Part shown: one piece after another, positions 24,791 to 36,600 of the stretch
Numbering within the stretch: position 1 is the first letter of the stretch
How the letters are laid out: each line of letters begins with the position of its first letter
DNA from: Aquabacter spiritensis
GTDB taxonomy: Bacteria > Pseudomonadota > Alphaproteobacteria > Rhizobiales > Xanthobacteraceae
Assembly (NCBI RefSeq): GCF_004346185.1
Contig: NZ_SMAI01000002.1
Coordinates: forward strand, 248,001 to 312,000
DNA: 64,000 bases
Direction: 5' to 3'
Translations under genes and position numbers: made by a program
Notes under the pieces: generated by a model
Database searches by the model: none
Seen by the model: only the letters and a program-made list of their open reading frames with translations
What the model was told of the DNA's origin: nothing

Positions 24791-27700
24791 GTGTTTGAGA
24801 AGCAAGAGGGGAGAATTTCAAATATTTCATTTCCTTCATTTCTTTCTCGGCGCGCTCGCCCAGAGCGGGGCGTACGGTCATTCGCGACGGGCGTCAGTCT
24901 GACGGCGCTGCTCATGGCATCGTCGGCGGGTCTGAGCTCAGTGCGCGCCGAGGGCCTGGCACCGATCGTCAAAACCGGCGAAGCCGGTAAAAATGGCGGC
25001 GTCGAATTAAACCTCCGCACGGAGGCCACGGCCGGCACCGATGCGGGCTCAATTCGCGAATCCATCTCTTCCAACCTCGTGATGGCCGGACCGGGAAATG
25101 CGATCGAATTGGGCTCCGTTGGAGGCCAGGGCGGATATGGCGATTCCGCGCTCGTCGTGCGCAACATCGCCGGCAAGCCGGGCGGGGACGGCAATTATGT
25201 CAGCCTGAACCAGTACGGATCCATCACCGGTGGTGTGGACTTGACCGCGGCGGGGCAGCTCATCTTGCTTTATTCGCGCGGCGGGATCGGCGGCGCGGGA
25301 CTGGCGGAGCGCTCGTTCTTCAATCCGGACGATTCGAGCAATGGCGGCGGAATTGGCGCCGGCGGGAGAGGGGGGCAGGTCGTTTTCGAGACCGGAGGAT
25401 CCGTTCACGCCACGGGAAATTTCACGCGAGCCGTCTATGCCGTGTCGCAGGGCGGTGATGCGGGCGCCCATGGCATTATCAGCGACAGCGGCACGGTGCG
25501 GACCAGAATACAGAAGGACGCGGGGGGCGCCTCGGGCGGGGTCAGCATCACACTTACCGACACCGCCACCTTGACCACGCAGGGTGCGAATGCCGCTGCG
25601 GTGTTCGCGGCGGCCAATGGCGGTGCCGGGGGCAACGCCACAAGCAACCGGAGCACCTATTACGCCTCAGAAGGCGGGATGGGCGGGCGAGTCGTTTTCC
25701 TCAATCACGGTCGCGTGGCGACATATGGCGACAATGCCTCGGCCGTCATCCTGCAGAGCGTAGGCGGCAAAGGCGGCAATGGCGGCGGCGGGGCATTCAG
25801 CGCCGCGGCGCCGGGGGCCGCGGGCGGCAATGGCGGCGTCATCCAGGCGGTCAATTTCAATCAGGTGCAGACCGCAGGTGCCTATAGCTTCGGGATCATG
25901 GCTCAATCCGTCGGCGGCGTCGGCGGTCGCGGATCTTCCGCTGCCTTCGGAGATGGCGCGGATGGAGGCGCAGCCGGCACCGGCGGCGGCGTGACCCTCA
26001 CCAATGAAGGCGTGATCCAGACCTGGGGAAGGGGCGCGGCGGCGATCATCGCCCAGAGCATTGGTGGCGGGAATGCGTTGGATGCGTTCGAGGCGACGTC
26101 CGCGAGCCTGAGCCATGAGGACGGCGCGGGCGGCAGGGCCGGAATTTGGCCGGGCAGCAGCGGCGGGACGGGCGGCGACGGCGGCACCGGCGGCGTCGTC
26201 CAGGTGTTCAACAGCGGGTCCGTCACCACCGCCGGGGCCGGGGCGTACGGCGTCCTGGCGCAGAGCGTCGGCGGCGGCGGCGGCACCGGCGGCGTCGGAA
26301 TGAACCTCGGGGCCTTCTTGTCCGTGGGGCTCGGCGGCAGCGGCGGCGGCGGCGGTGACGGCGGTGTCGTGACCTTCTCCGGGACCGGAGGCCATATTCG
26401 TACCACGGGTGCGGGTGCGATCGCGATCCTCGCGCAGTCCGTCGGCGGCGGCGGCGGGACCGGCGGATATGCCACCACGATCGCTGCGAGCCCGGGCCTC
26501 GCCATGGCCAGCGCCGTGGGCGGGGCCGGCGGCGGCGGCGGCAATGGCAAGGACGTCACGATCACGAACCAGACGTCGATCTCGACCTGGGGCGAGAATG
26601 CGGACGCAATCCGCGCCTCGAGCATCGGCGGCGGCGGCGGCAATGGCGGCAACGCCAGTGCGTACGCCATCGCACTGCCCTTGAAGGATCCGAACGGGAA
26701 GTCCTATCCGTCCGTCTCCTATACCGGCGCGCTCGGCGGCGCGAGTGCGCTCGGCGGCTCCGCCCGAGCTGCCATCGTCGTCAACGGCGCGACCATCGAG
26801 ACATTGGGCACCGGGTCCATCGGCATCCATGCCGAGAGCATTGGCGGCGGCGGCGGCAATGGCGGCAATGCATTTGCCTACGGTCTTGCGATCTCTGCGC
26901 CGGATGCGGAATCCTATACGCTCACATCGACCATCGGCGGCAAGGGGGGAGCCGGCGGCAGCGGTTACATGGCCAAGGTCACCAACCAGGGCGATATTTT
27001 CACCTATGGCGATCAGGCCTTCGGTATCCTGGCGCAGAGCATCGGCGGCGGTGGCGGCAATGCCGGCTCGGCAACGGCCACCTCGGATGCCGTGAGCCTC
27101 AAGAAGACGATCGCCTATGGCCAGACCATCGGCGGTGCCGGCGGAAACGGCGGCAACGGACAGACCGCCTATGTCACGCATCACGGCCTCATCCAGACCG
27201 ACGGCGATGGCGCCATGGGCATCGGCGTGCAGAGCATCGGCGGCGGCGGCGGCAATGGTGGTTCCGTCAGCGCCTCGGCCAAATCCGGACTTTCGTTCGA
27301 CAAGACCCTCAACAGCTTGATCCAGCAGCTGCCCCTGGCGGATGCCATCACCGCCACCACGGCCATCGGCGGCCAGGGCGGCGGCGGCGGCAGCGGCGGG
27401 GAAGCGCGCGCCGATATCATGGCCGGTGCGGTGATCCGGACCTATGGTTCACAGGCGGATGGCGTCTTTGCACAAAGCATCGGCGGCGGCGGCGGAACGG
27501 GGGGCGGCGGGAGCGTCGCCGCGAACGGCAAATGGAGTGCTTCTCTCTCCATCGGCGGGAAAGGCGGCGGCGGCGGCAGCGGCGGCGTCGTGAATGTCGA
27601 TAACAGAGGCACCATCGAAACCTACGGCGATGTCTCCCACGGCGTCTTCGCCGAGAGCGTCGGCGGCGGCGGTGGCACCGGCGGCAGCCTGACCGCGGAT

Positions 27701-30700
27701 AAGGCGAAGCCGGCGGATCCGGTCGGAAAATTGTGGGGGGTGCTCAAACAGGCGGTGAGCGCGGACGCCTATCAGAAGTGGGCCGCCGACAAGGGCAATG
27801 CCGAGACGAAGGAAAACCTCGAACAATTCATCAAGGACATACAGAACACGCAGACCTACAAGGATCTTGCGGAGTCCTTCAAGAACTCGGCCTTCTATAA
27901 GGAGATGAACGGCTACTGGAAGGGGGCGTCGGACTATCTGAAGGAGCAGAGCAAGAATTCGGTGAAGCGCAAGGGCGATGCCTCGCTCACGGTGTCGCTG
28001 GGGGGTGAGGGCGGCGCCGGCAATGTCGGCGGCACGGTCAAGGTCGACAATTTCGGGCTCATCAGAACGGAAGGCGATATGTCCTATGGCGTCTTCGCGC
28101 AATCGATCGGCGGCGGTGGCGGTCAGGGCGGTCTCGCTTATTCTTCAGGCAGCAACAAGACGAACATTGGTGGCACGCTCGGCGGCAATGGCGGGTCGGG
28201 CAATACCGGTGGCGAGGTGAAGGTCACCAATACCGGATCAATTGTCACTCTGGGGGACGATTCCTACGGACTCTATGCCCAATCGGTGGGTGGCGGCGGC
28301 GGCATCGGGGTTGGTGCCACCAGCAGCGACAACAAGAACCTGGTGATCAACGCGACCCTCGGCGGCAAAGGCGGCAGCGGCAATAAGGGCAAGCTTGCGG
28401 AAGTCACCAATAGCGGCAGCATCACCACGTTCGGCGACGAGGCCCATGCGATCGTGGTGCAGAGCGTCGGCGGCGGTGGCGGGGCCTTCATCATGAACCC
28501 CGCCACTGGCGACACGTCCAGCGCGCACGGCGGGGCGCCGACCAAGGGCGAGGCGTCGGAGGAGGTCTCGGAAGCCACCGCCATGAACCTGCTGAAGGCG
28601 GTGGGCATAGAGCAGGTGCCTCCGGCGCTGCCTGAGGACCCCGACAAGAAGCCGTCGAACAAATCCGGCAATTTCACCCTCGGCGGATCGGGGGGCACAG
28701 GCGCCGACGGCGACATGGCTCGGGTCATCCATTCCGGGAGCATCGTGACGTCCGGCGAGGGGGCCATCGGCATCCTGGCACAGTCGATCGGCGGTGGCGG
28801 CGGCATTTCCAACGCCGCCGGCAGCACGGGCGGCGTGAAGTTTGCGTTCTCGATGGGCGGCTCCGGCGGCGGGGCCGGCAATGGCGGGCGGGTCGAGGTC
28901 ACGTTCAAGAACAAGGCTTCAGTCCGAACCGCGGGCGACTATGCCCCAGCGGTGTTGGCGCAATCCATTGGCGGCGGCGGCGGCTATGGAGGCTCGTCCG
29001 TGGCAATGGGCCAAACTATCCAATTGATCGGCGGCAAGGGCGGTTCGAGCGGTTCGGGCGCTCCCGTCAACATTTACACCGACAAGGACGCGAGCCTGTC
29101 GATCTCGACCACTGGCGTGCTGTCCCATGGCATCTTCGCCCAGTCGCTCGGGGGTGGCGGTGGGTCTGTGAGTTCTCTTTTGAAGACCGATCCGTCCGTG
29201 AGAGCGACCTTGCAGCAGGTCTCCGAAATTCTGACGGGAATTTCCAAAGAGAAGACGGGAAAAACCCTCATTGAGAACATCGACAAGGTGCCGGAGAGCC
29301 TTCAGGGCGTCGTGCGATTGCTCGGAAACGACAAGGACACCGTCGACGACGCCATCGCCACGTTGAAGGAGATGCTCGACCGGAGAAGCGCGTCACAGGG
29401 AACGGGCGGACCGATCACCATGTTGCTTCGGGGCAGCAACATCTCCGCGACCGGACCGGGTTCCTTCGGCCTTTTCGCCCAGAGCGGTTTCCAGACGCTC
29501 GAGGGCGCGCTCGACCCGACGCGGTATGGCGAGCACATCAAGATCGAATATGAGGGAACGCTTGTCGGTGGTACGGGCGGAGGTGCCGCAATCGGCGTTG
29601 ATGGTGGCAACGGCAACACGATCACGATCTATGGTGGCTCCACGATCAGCGCTTTGTCGGGAACGGCGATCCTGTCCTCGTTCGGTGTGGAGGAGGTCGG
29701 AAACTACGGCACGGTGGTCGGCGACATCGACCTCAGCGTCAGCCGCACCTCCGAATTCAATTCGTTCAGCAATTGGTCCAGCGGCATCTATCGCAGTGGC
29801 GGGACCGGAACGATCAGGCTGGGCAATGTGAAGAACAGGGGACTGTTCCACAATGTGGGAACGTTTGATATTGGCGGCGTCGGTACAATCGCAACCGCGA
29901 CCGTCGAGAACGGCAGAACGGAACTGGGCGGAAGGCTTCTGACGGACGTCACGAGCGTTGCTGCGGCCGGGACGCGGAACAGCGATCTCTTGATCACCGA
30001 GACGCTCGAAGTCCGAGGCGTAGCGATCGCGCCCCATGCGGTTAAAGGGCTGCTTCCGGGATCGTTCACGGTCGTCACGGCGAGTGACATCTCGAACCAG
30101 ACGCAGGCAGTCTCCGGGGCGAGTTCGGCGAGCCCCATCTCCTGGACCGTCTCGCAAGGCCAAACCGCCATTTCGATCACCCCGTCGGCAAACTTCATCG
30201 GCAAGGCGGGTGGCAATATCACCAATACGGAACGCTCGGCGCTCAACAGCCTTCAGGCGGCCTGGAATTCGGCCGACGCGAGCATGGCCGGAACGTTTGC
30301 CGATATGGCGAACGTCACGACGGTCTCCCAGTATCAGCTCGCGATCTCCAGCCTCTCCACCACCGAGAGCATTGGCCAGCCGGCCGTGACCCAGACGCTG
30401 GGGGCCCGCAGATCGCTGAACGCGGCCCTGAGCTGCCCGGTGTTCGAGGGCGAGGGCGTCATGATCCGGGAAACCCAGTGTCTGTGGACCCGCGTCACCG
30501 GCTCGCGCATGCAACAGTTCGATGGCGGGAGCTCTGAAGCCTTCACCCAGAACATGGTGAGCTATCGCATGGGCGGGCAATGGGAGTTTGCCCCCGATTG
30601 GTTCGTGGGGGCCACGGCCGCTTTCAACAATTCCTGGTCCACGACCGCCGATGGCCTCAACTCCACCAATGGAGACAGCGGCGACGCATCCATTGCGCTC

Positions 30701-31303
30701 AAGCATCAGGCCGGGGCTTGGTTGTTCGCCGGGGCGCTCCACGGCGGCTACGGAAACTTCGATTCGAACAATTATTTCGTGATGGGAAGCGACACGTGGC
30801 AAGCCGAGAATAGCTCGGACGTCTGGACCGCCGCCCTCCGGCTGCGCGCATCCTATGAGTTCACGTTCTCGAACTGGTATCTGCGGCCATATGCCGATGT
30901 GGATGTGCTCTACACCTATATGCCCGGCTACACCCTGACCGGCGATGGCGCGACCTTCCATGCAGGTTCGATGGAAGGCACGAGCGTGGCCTTCGAAGCG
31001 GCGATGGAGCTGGGCACGCGCATCGATCTTGGGGAGCAGGCATGGCTGCGTCCCTTCGCGGTCGTAGGCATGACATTCGTCAGCGGCAACGCCCTCACCC
31101 AGGACGTTTCATTCTCCGACGGCGGCGGGACGGGCATCAATTTCACATCCACGTCGGCGATGCCCGACCAGCTTCTCGACCTGGGCGCGGGCCTGCAGCT
31201 CATGTCCGCTGACAAATATGAGCTGCGCGGCGAGTACCGGGCGCAGATCGCGGACTATTTCCTCAATCAGGAGCTCAATTTGCGCATGGCTGTCCGGTTC
31301 TGA
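24791..31303 (+). CDS. Giant autotransporter with 17 glycine-rich AQSIGGGGG repeats
   Basis: About 2170 residues. GTG 24791 is chosen because GGAGG at 24781-24785 precedes it by 5 bases. A long signal peptide of about 53 residues (basic N-region, then VSLTALLMASSAGLSSVRA) is of the extended autotransporter type. The passenger has seventeen copies of an (A)QS(I/V)GGGGGxGG motif spaced roughly 60-110 residues apart, predicting a right-handed beta-solenoid. Three charged, probably helical stretches interrupt the glycine repeats (about 27700-27975, 28505-28670 and 29180-29390). The C-terminal 265 residues (from LWTRVTGSRMQQF) form an autotransporter beta-barrel ending in aromatic Phe (RMAVRF). 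Type V secretion to the cell surface is expected; the role is probably adhesion or aggregation. Confidence 0.93.
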   Translation: MFEKQEGRISNISFPSFLSRRARPERGVRSFATGVSLTALLMASSAGLSSVRAEGLAPIVKTGEAGKNGGVELNLRTEATAGTDAGSIRESISSNLVMAGPGNAIELGSVGGQGGYGDSALVVRNIAGKPGGDGNYVSLNQYGSITGGVDLTAAGQLILLYSRGGIGGAGLAERSFFNPDDSSNGGGIGAGGRGGQVVFETGGSVHATGNFTRAVYAVSQGGDAGAHGIISDSGTVRTRIQKDAGGASGGVSITLTDTATLTTQGANAAAVFAAANGGAGGNATSNRSTYYASEGGMGGRVVFLNHGRVATYGDNASAVILQSVGGKGGNGGGGAFSAAAPGAAGGNGGVIQAVNFNQVQTAGAYSFGIMAQSVGGVGGRGSSAAFGDGADGGAAGTGGGVTLTNEGVIQTWGRGAAAIIAQSIGGGNALDAFEATSASLSHEDGAGGRAGIWPGSSGGTGGDGGTGGVVQVFNSGSVTTAGAGAYGVLAQSVGGGGGTGGVGMNLGAFLSVGLGGSGGGGGDGGVVTFSGTGGHIRTTGAGAIAILAQSVGGGGGTGGYATTIAASPGLAMASAVGGAGGGGGNGKDVTITNQTSISTWGENADAIRASSIGGGGGNGGNASAYAIALPLKDPNGKSYPSVSYTGALGGASALGGSARAAIVVNGATIETLGTGSIGIHAESIGGGGGNGGNAFAYGLAISAPDAESYTLTSTIGGKGGAGGSGYMAKVTNQGDIFTYGDQAFGILAQSIGGGGGNAGSATATSDAVSLKKTIAYGQTIGGAGGNGGNGQTAYVTHHGLIQTDGDGAMGIGVQSIGGGGGNGGSVSASAKSGLSFDKTLNSLIQQLPLADAITATTAIGGQGGGGGSGGEARADIMAGAVIRTYGSQADGVFAQSIGGGGGTGGGGSVAANGKWSASLSIGGKGGGGGSGGVVNVDNRGTIETYGDVSHGVFAESVGGGGGTGGSLTADKAKPADPVGKLWGVLKQAVSADAYQKWAADKGNAETKENLEQFIKDIQNTQTYKDLAESFKNSAFYKEMNGYWKGASDYLKEQSKNSVKRKGDASLTVSLGGEGGAGNVGGTVKVDNFGLIRTEGDMSYGVFAQSIGGGGGQGGLAYSSGSNKTNIGGTLGGNGGSGNTGGEVKVTNTGSIVTLGDDSYGLYAQSVGGGGGIGVGATSSDNKNLVINATLGGKGGSGNKGKLAEVTNSGSITTFGDEAHAIVVQSVGGGGGAFIMNPATGDTSSAHGGAPTKGEASEEVSEATAMNLLKAVGIEQVPPALPEDPDKKPSNKSGNFTLGGSGGTGADGDMARVIHSGSIVTSGEGAIGILAQSIGGGGGISNAAGSTGGVKFAFSMGGSGGGAGNGGRVEVTFKNKASVRTAGDYAPAVLAQSIGGGGGYGGSSVAMGQTIQLIGGKGGSSGSGAPVNIYTDKDASLSISTTGVLSHGIFAQSLGGGGGSVSSLLKTDPSVRATLQQVSEILTGISKEKTGKTLIENIDKVPESLQGVVRLLGNDKDTVDDAIATLKEMLDRRSASQGTGGPITMLLRGSNISATGPGSFGLFAQSGFQTLEGALDPTRYGEHIKIEYEGTLVGGTGGGAAIGVDGGNGNTITIYGGSTISALSGTAILSSFGVEEVGNYGTVVGDIDLSVSRTSEFNSFSNWSSGIYRSGGTGTIRLGNVKNRGLFHNVGTFDIGGVGTIATATVENGRTELGGRLLTDVTSVAAAGTRNSDLLITETLEVRGVAIAPHAVKGLLPGSFTVVTASDISNQTQAVSGASSASPISWTVSQGQTAISITPSANFIGKAGGNITNTERSALNSLQAAWNSADASMAGTFADMANVTTVSQYQLAISSLSTTESIGQPAVTQTLGARRSLNAALSCPVFEGEGVMIRETQCLWTRVTGSRMQQFDGGSSEAFTQNMVSYRMGGQWEFAPDWFVGATAAFNNSWSTTADGLNSTNGDSGDASIALKHQAGAWLFAGALHGGYGNFDSNNYFVMGSDTWQAENSSDVWTAALRLRASYEFTFSNWYLRPYADVDVLYTYMPGYTLTGDGATFHAGSMEGTSVAFEAAMELGTRIDLGEQAWLRPFAVVGMTFVSGNALTQDVSFSDGGGTGINFTSTSAMPDQLLDLGAGLQLMSADKYELRGEYRAQIADYFLNQELNLRMAVRF

Positions 31304-31353
31304 GCCCTCCATTCCGCGGATTGGCCGGCCGATCGTCTCGTGGTCCGCTGGAT

Positions 31354-32334
31354 TCAGGCGATCCCGAATCTCTGGCGGTAGGCGCTCGGTCCCATGCCGG
31401 TGATGCGCTGAAACACCTTGCGGAAGGCGGCGGGGTCGGCATAGCCGACCTGCCAGGCGATCTGCTCCACCGGCTCGCTGGTGGCTTCGAGCTGCTCGCG
31501 CGCTTTGGCGATGCGGACCTCCTGGGCATATTCGGTGGGCCGCAGCCCCGTCGCCTTGCTGAAGCGGCGCAGCAAGGTGCGCGGCGCGAGCCCGGCGATC
31601 GCCGCCAGATCCGTCAGGTCGTAGGCCTGGGCACGGGTGGCGTGCAGATGATGCTGGGCGCGCAGGACCGCGGCGTCGCCATGGTCGAAGCGCGGGACGA
31701 AGGCTGCGAAGGCGCGTTGCTCCCGGCCCGGAGGTTCGATCAGCAGGAAGCGGGCGGTGGCGAGCATCGTGCTCGGCCCCATGAGCTTTTCGACCAGGGT
31801 GAGGCCGAGATCGGTCCAGGCGAGGATGCCGCCGGCCGTCATGATGTCGCCGTCGTCGATCACCATGCGCTCGACCGCGACGTCGATGGCGGGGAAGCGT
31901 GCGGCGAGCGCCTGGGCGAAGGCCCAGTGGGTCGTGGCGCGGCGGCCGTTCAGCAGCCCGGATTCGGCGAGGACGAAAGCGCCGGCGCAGACCGAGCAGA
32001 TCGTCGCGCCCTCCAGGTGCCGGCGCGCGAGCCATTCCGCCGGCACCTGCATCGGCGGCATCTTCTCGGGCATGATGATGCTCGGCGGCGCGATTGCATA
32101 GGTCAGGCTGTGCGGTGGGCCTGGATGGCTGTCCCAGACGCACCCGACCTCGGCGTCGTCGGTGCCGCCTTGCCAATGGCTGACGCGGACCGCGGCGTGC
32201 GCCCCGCCCGCGCCGGGCGCCGCCCATTCGCCGGCGATGCGGAACAGGTCCGTCAAACCGTAGACCGCTGCGAGCTGGGCGCCCGGATAGATCAGGAGGC
32301 CGATCTCGGCGACGATCTTCATATCGGGCGTCAT
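31354..32334 (-). CDS. GlxA family transcriptional regulator (DJ-1/PfpI plus AraC HTH)
   Basis: A 326-residue protein from ATG 32334 (an alternative ATG lies four codons in). Residues 1-190 form a DJ-1/PfpI-like amidotransferase fold with the nucleophile-elbow segment [15 protein letters not shown]; the C-terminal 100 residues are an AraC-type double helix-turn-helix ([16 protein letters not shown] and [21 protein letters not shown]). GlxA-type regulators sense small metabolites. It is divergent from the haloperoxidase-type gene at 32451 across 116 bp, so that gene is the likely target. Confidence 0.94.
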   Translation of the reverse strand: MTPDMKIVAEIGLLIYPGAQLAAVYGLTDLFRIAGEWAAPGAGGAHAAVRVSHWQGGTDDAEVGCVWDSHPGPPHSLTYAIAPPSIIMPEKMPPMQVPAEWLARRHLEGATICSVCAGAFVLAESGLLNGRRATTHWAFAQALAARFPAIDVAVERMVIDDGDIMTAGGILAWTDLGLTLVEKLMGPSTMLATARFLLIEPPGREQRAFAAFVPRFDHGDAAVLRAQHHLHATRAQAYDLTDLAAIAGLAPRTLLRRFSKATGLRPTEYAQEVRIAKAREQLEATSEPVEQIAWQVGYADPAAFRKVFQRITGMGPSAYRQRFGIA

Positions 32335-32450
32335 TGTCGGTTTTGCCTCTGCGATTGTCTATTTCGCCACGCGTACCATGGCGCGGGTCCGTCCATTCTG
32401 TCCATGGGTCGGGCGGCAAGGGGCCGTCCCGGCAGACAGGGATTTTCGCC

Positions 32451-33281
32451 ATGAGCACGATCACCACCCGCGACGGCACGCGCCTCTTCTACAAGGATTG
32501 GGGTCCGAAGGATGCGCAGCCCCTCGTCTTCCACCATGGCTGGCCGCTGAGCGCGGACGACTGGGACAACCAGATGCTGTTCTTCCGCGCGAAGGGATAT
32601 CGGGTCATCGCCCATGATCGCCGCGGCCATGGCCGCTCCGATCAGACCGACACCGGCAACGAGATGGACACCTATGCCGCCGACGTCGCCGAACTCGCCG
32701 GGGCGCTGGATCTGCGGAACGCGGTGCATATCGGCCATTCGACCGGCGGCGGCGAGGTGGCGCGCTATGTCGCCCGCGCCGAACCGGGCCGTGTGGCCAA
32801 GGCGGTGCTGATCGGCGCCGTGCCGCCCATCATGCTGCAGACGGCAGCCAATCCCGAGGGCCTTCCGATGGCGGTGTTCGACGGCTTTCGGGCCGCCCTC
32901 GTCGCCAACCGCGCGCAATTCTTCCGGGATGTGCCGGCGGGTCCGTTCTACGGCTTCAATCGTCCCGGTGCCGCCGTCAGCCAGGGGCTGATCGACAATT
33001 GGTGGCGCCAGGGCATGATGGGCGGCGCCAAGGCGCATTACGACTGCATCGCCGCCTTCTCTGAGACCGATTTCACTGCGGACCTCGAGGCCATCACGGT
33101 GCCGGTCCTGCTGCTGCACGGCACCGACGACCAAATCGTGCCGATCGCGGACTCCGCCCACAAGGCGATCAAGCTGCTGCGGAACGGCACGCTCAAGACC
33201 TATGAGGGTCTCTCGCACGGCGTGTTCGCGACGCACCCGGATCTCGTCAATGCCGACCTGCTGAGCTTCATCCAAGGCTGA
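32451..33281 (+). CDS. Alpha/beta hydrolase, cofactor-free haloperoxidase/esterase type
   Basis: A 276-residue protein. ATG 32451 (behind CAGGG) is chosen over an open upstream extension to 32334 that overlaps the regulator gene. The catalytic triad can be read: Ser97 in IGHSTGG, Asp226 in GTDDQIV, His256 in GLSHGVF. The [13 protein letters not shown] and [12 protein letters not shown] segments are signatures of the non-heme chloroperoxidase family, whose members are perhydrolases or esterases. Divergent from the GlxA-type regulator. Confidence 0.95.
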   Translation: MSTITTRDGTRLFYKDWGPKDAQPLVFHHGWPLSADDWDNQMLFFRAKGYRVIAHDRRGHGRSDQTDTGNEMDTYAADVAELAGALDLRNAVHIGHSTGGGEVARYVARAEPGRVAKAVLIGAVPPIMLQTAANPEGLPMAVFDGFRAALVANRAQFFRDVPAGPFYGFNRPGAAVSQGLIDNWWRQGMMGGAKAHYDCIAAFSETDFTADLEAITVPVLLLHGTDDQIVPIADSAHKAIKLLRNGTLKTYEGLSHGVFATHPDLVNADLLSFIQG

Positions 33282-33633
33282 GATGCGGGCGGGGGCACGT
33301 CCCGAATCCGCGACTGGCCGCGCTTCCTTCCCTCGGTCCGATCAGAGGGCCGGGGGAATGGGCGCCGACGGCTTTGTGCCGAGACGCGCGTCGCCTGCCC
33401 GCCTGGGCGATGCCGGGCTTCCGCCAGGGTGCTGCGAGAGGCTTCGGCCCGAGAACTGTTACAAAAATGACGCAAGGCCAGATGAATGCAAGTTAATGTA
33501 ATGATCTGAGGTTGCAGCCGTTGCGAAGGCCGGCCTGCGCGCCCTAAAACCGTTTTAGACGGGGTAGAATGGTGCCGGGTCCGAAGTTGGACCGACGCCG
33601 ACCCCGGGGGGGCGTGATTTTTCGGGGGCACCG
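33282..33633. other. Intergenic leader of the second autotransporter
   Basis: 352 bp without a convincing gene. A region of lower GC (about 33460-33560) holds the probable promoter and the CTAAAACCGTTTTAG inverted repeat. Upstream of it the sequence is GC-rich with no recognisable structure. Confidence 0.45.
33544..33558. promoter_or_regulatory. Inverted repeat CTAAAACCGTTTTAG
   Basis: Arms CTAAAA and TTTTAG flank CCG in the short low-GC stretch 76 bp before the GTG of the second autotransporter. It is a candidate operator; it is too short, with no T-tract, to be a convincing terminator. Confidence 0.4.
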
Positions 33634-36600
33634 GTGATCCATTTTCAGCGCTCGGCGCGCGGCTCTGTCTGCGCGAGCCAGCCAACCTTTTCGCGGACGG
33701 CGCTCCTCGCCTCCGTGGCGGTCGTTTCGACGCTGCTTGCGGGAACGAGCGCCCGCGCCACTGGTCTCGAACCCTATGAGACGATCGGGGGGAGCGGCTC
33801 CGGCGGCGGCGGCGGCGTCACCTCCATCGAGCCTGCCGGTACGGGCGGCGTCGGCAATAGCGGTTCGGGCGCCGGCGGCGGCGGGGCCGGCGTGACCGGC
33901 GGCGCGGGCGGCACTGCGGGCACAACGCCGGGTGGCGTCGGTGGCGTCAGCACGGGCCTGGCTTCGCCCTACGGGCAGGCCGGCAGCACGGATCAGAGTA
34001 CCCAAAACGGATCGGGCGGCGGTGGCGGCGCGCATGGCTATGTCGGGTCCACCATCCCCGGATCGTTCACCTTTGGCGGCGGTGGCGGCGCTGGTGGAGA
34101 CGGGGCCGGCACTTATGGCGGCGGCGGCGGCGGCGGCGCCGGCGGGTATGGCGCCATCATCACGGGGGTTTCGACCGAAACGGTCACGCTGGATCATTCC
34201 TCCGGCATCTGGGGCTTAAGCGGCGGAGATGGCGGCGCAGGCTACATTGCTGGCCAGGGCGGGCAGGGGGGGCTCGGCCTTCTTCTGGACCTGACCACGG
34301 ACGTCAAGACGCTGAACATCGCGACGTCCATCAACGGCGGGAGCGGTGGCAATGGCGGCGCGTCGAACGGCGGCTCGGATGCGACCGGCGGCGCGGGCGG
34401 AGCGGGGTCGATCGGGCTCTATCTGAGCATGTCCGGGGCCGGGACCCTGACCACCACCATCAGCCGGGCCCTCAATGGCGGCCGAGGCGGAGACGGCGGC
34501 TTTGTCGATGACGGGACCGGGGCGGTGGGCGGGACCGGCGGGGACGGGGGCGTCGCGCTCTATGTGGTTCCCACCGATGCGTGGGTGATTACCATCGGGG
34601 CCTTGATTCGCGGCCAGGATGCGGGAGCCGGCGGGGCGTCCCGCGACAGTACCGGCGGTTCGGGCGGCGCGGGCGGCGTCGCCATATATGTCGACCCGTC
34701 ACAGACTTCGAAAGTCACGACGATCAATGTCGGCAGCGACGGGCTGGTCTTCGGTGGCACCGGCGGCGCGGGCGGTGACGGCACACCCTCCGGGTCGTTC
34801 GGGGCAGGGGGCGCCGGTATTCAGGGCGCGAACCTCAGCATCGTCCTGTCGTCCGGCGCCGTCGTGGCCGGCGGCTGGGACGGCGACGGCTATAACACAC
34901 GGGCACCCGCGATCAAATTTACCGGCGGGAACAATACGCTCGAACTCGGCGACGCAGCCGGTGAGCAGGGCCCCGTCATTCTCCTCGGAAACGTCGTCGG
35001 GGCCGATGCCGGCGACACGCTGCGGCTCGGCGGCAGCGGCACCACCAGCTTCGCGCTCGGCGATCTGAATGCCGGCGGGCTCCTCGCGGGCTTCGGAACC
35101 CTCGAATCCTCCGGCTCGGGCACCTGGACCCTCGCGGGCGCCACCACGGGAGCGCCCTCCCTCAAAGTTTCCAGCGGCACGCTCGCGCTCGCGGCGGACG
35201 CCTCTTTCGGCGGCACGCCCATCCTTACCGTCGAGGCCGGCACCTTCGACATGTCGGCGCTGACCACGAGCCTCAGTGTCAGAAACCTGTCGGGGGCGGA
35301 CGCCGCCGGCACCATCGAGCTGGGCGCCAACGCGCTGACCGTCAGTCTATCGGTGAGCAAGACCTATGCCGGCGTCATCTCCGGAACCGGAACCTTCAAC
35401 AAATCGGGCGTGCAAACACTCACGCTGACGGGCACCAGCGATCTGACCGGCGCGGTGATCATCCAAATGGGCGGGATCTTGCTCGGCGGCACCGGCTCGA
35501 TCGCCGAGGCCAGCCTCACGCTGGGCGGGCCCCTGACGGGTTTCGCCACCTCCGCCACCAGCGCCGCCACGGTGAAGAATCTGTCGGGAAGCTACACCGA
35601 CAGTTTCATCACCCTGTCTTCCGACCTGACGGTCAACCAGACGGCCATCACCATTTTCGCCGGCCAATTGGTGGGAGCGTTCGATCTCTCGGTGACGGGC
35701 ACCGAAAAGCTGGTGCTGACCGGAGCCTCGACGTCGTTCGGCGGAGACCTCAGCATTGGCGACGGCGCGACGCTGGCCCTGAGCGGCACCGGCGCGCTCG
35801 CGAATGCGGCCAGCACGGAGGTTCTGGGGACGCTCGACGTCTCTGCCGCCACACTGGACGTGACCCTCAAGACTCTCGAGGGCACTTCCGCCACGGCGTC
35901 GATTGTCGGGGGCACGACGAATATCGAGGTCTCGCAATCCGCCGACGGCGTGTATGCGGGCGCATTGAGCGGCAGCGGCACGTTCACGAAAAGTGGCACC
36001 GGCGTGCTGACGCTCACCGGCGACGGCGGCGCTTATAGCGGCGCCATGACCGTCAACGCCGGAACACTGGCAATGGGCATGTCGGAAGCGGCATCCGGCT
36101 CGTTCGGCGGCAACGTCTCCGTCGCAAACGGCGCGACGTTGGCGGGCAAGGGCGGCAGCATCGGCGGCGAAGTGATCGTGAATGCGGGCGGCATTCTTTC
36201 GGCGGTCGCCGGCGAGGGCGGACTGACCGCGCAGACATTCTCGCTGGCCAGCGGCGCGGTCATCAATGTCAGTCTCGCCGCGCCCGACGACAACGGCCTG
36301 TTCTTCGCGCGCGGGTCTGGCGGGACGGTCAACGGCACGCTGAACATCACCGATCTTCCGGGATACGGCGTCGGCGTCTACCGCGTGTTCTCCAGCCCGG
36401 GCGACCTGACCGACAACGGCCTCGTTCTCGGGACCCTGGTGAGCGGCGACTATTACAACACCCTCGACGTTTCCTCCCGGGCGGTCGACGTGGTGGTGGA
36501 GCAGATCGACAATTCCGTCCAATATTGGAGCGCCAACGGAACCGAACGCGGCGGCGCCGGGACCTGGACGTCCAGCAACCCCTGGCTCAATACCGGTGGT

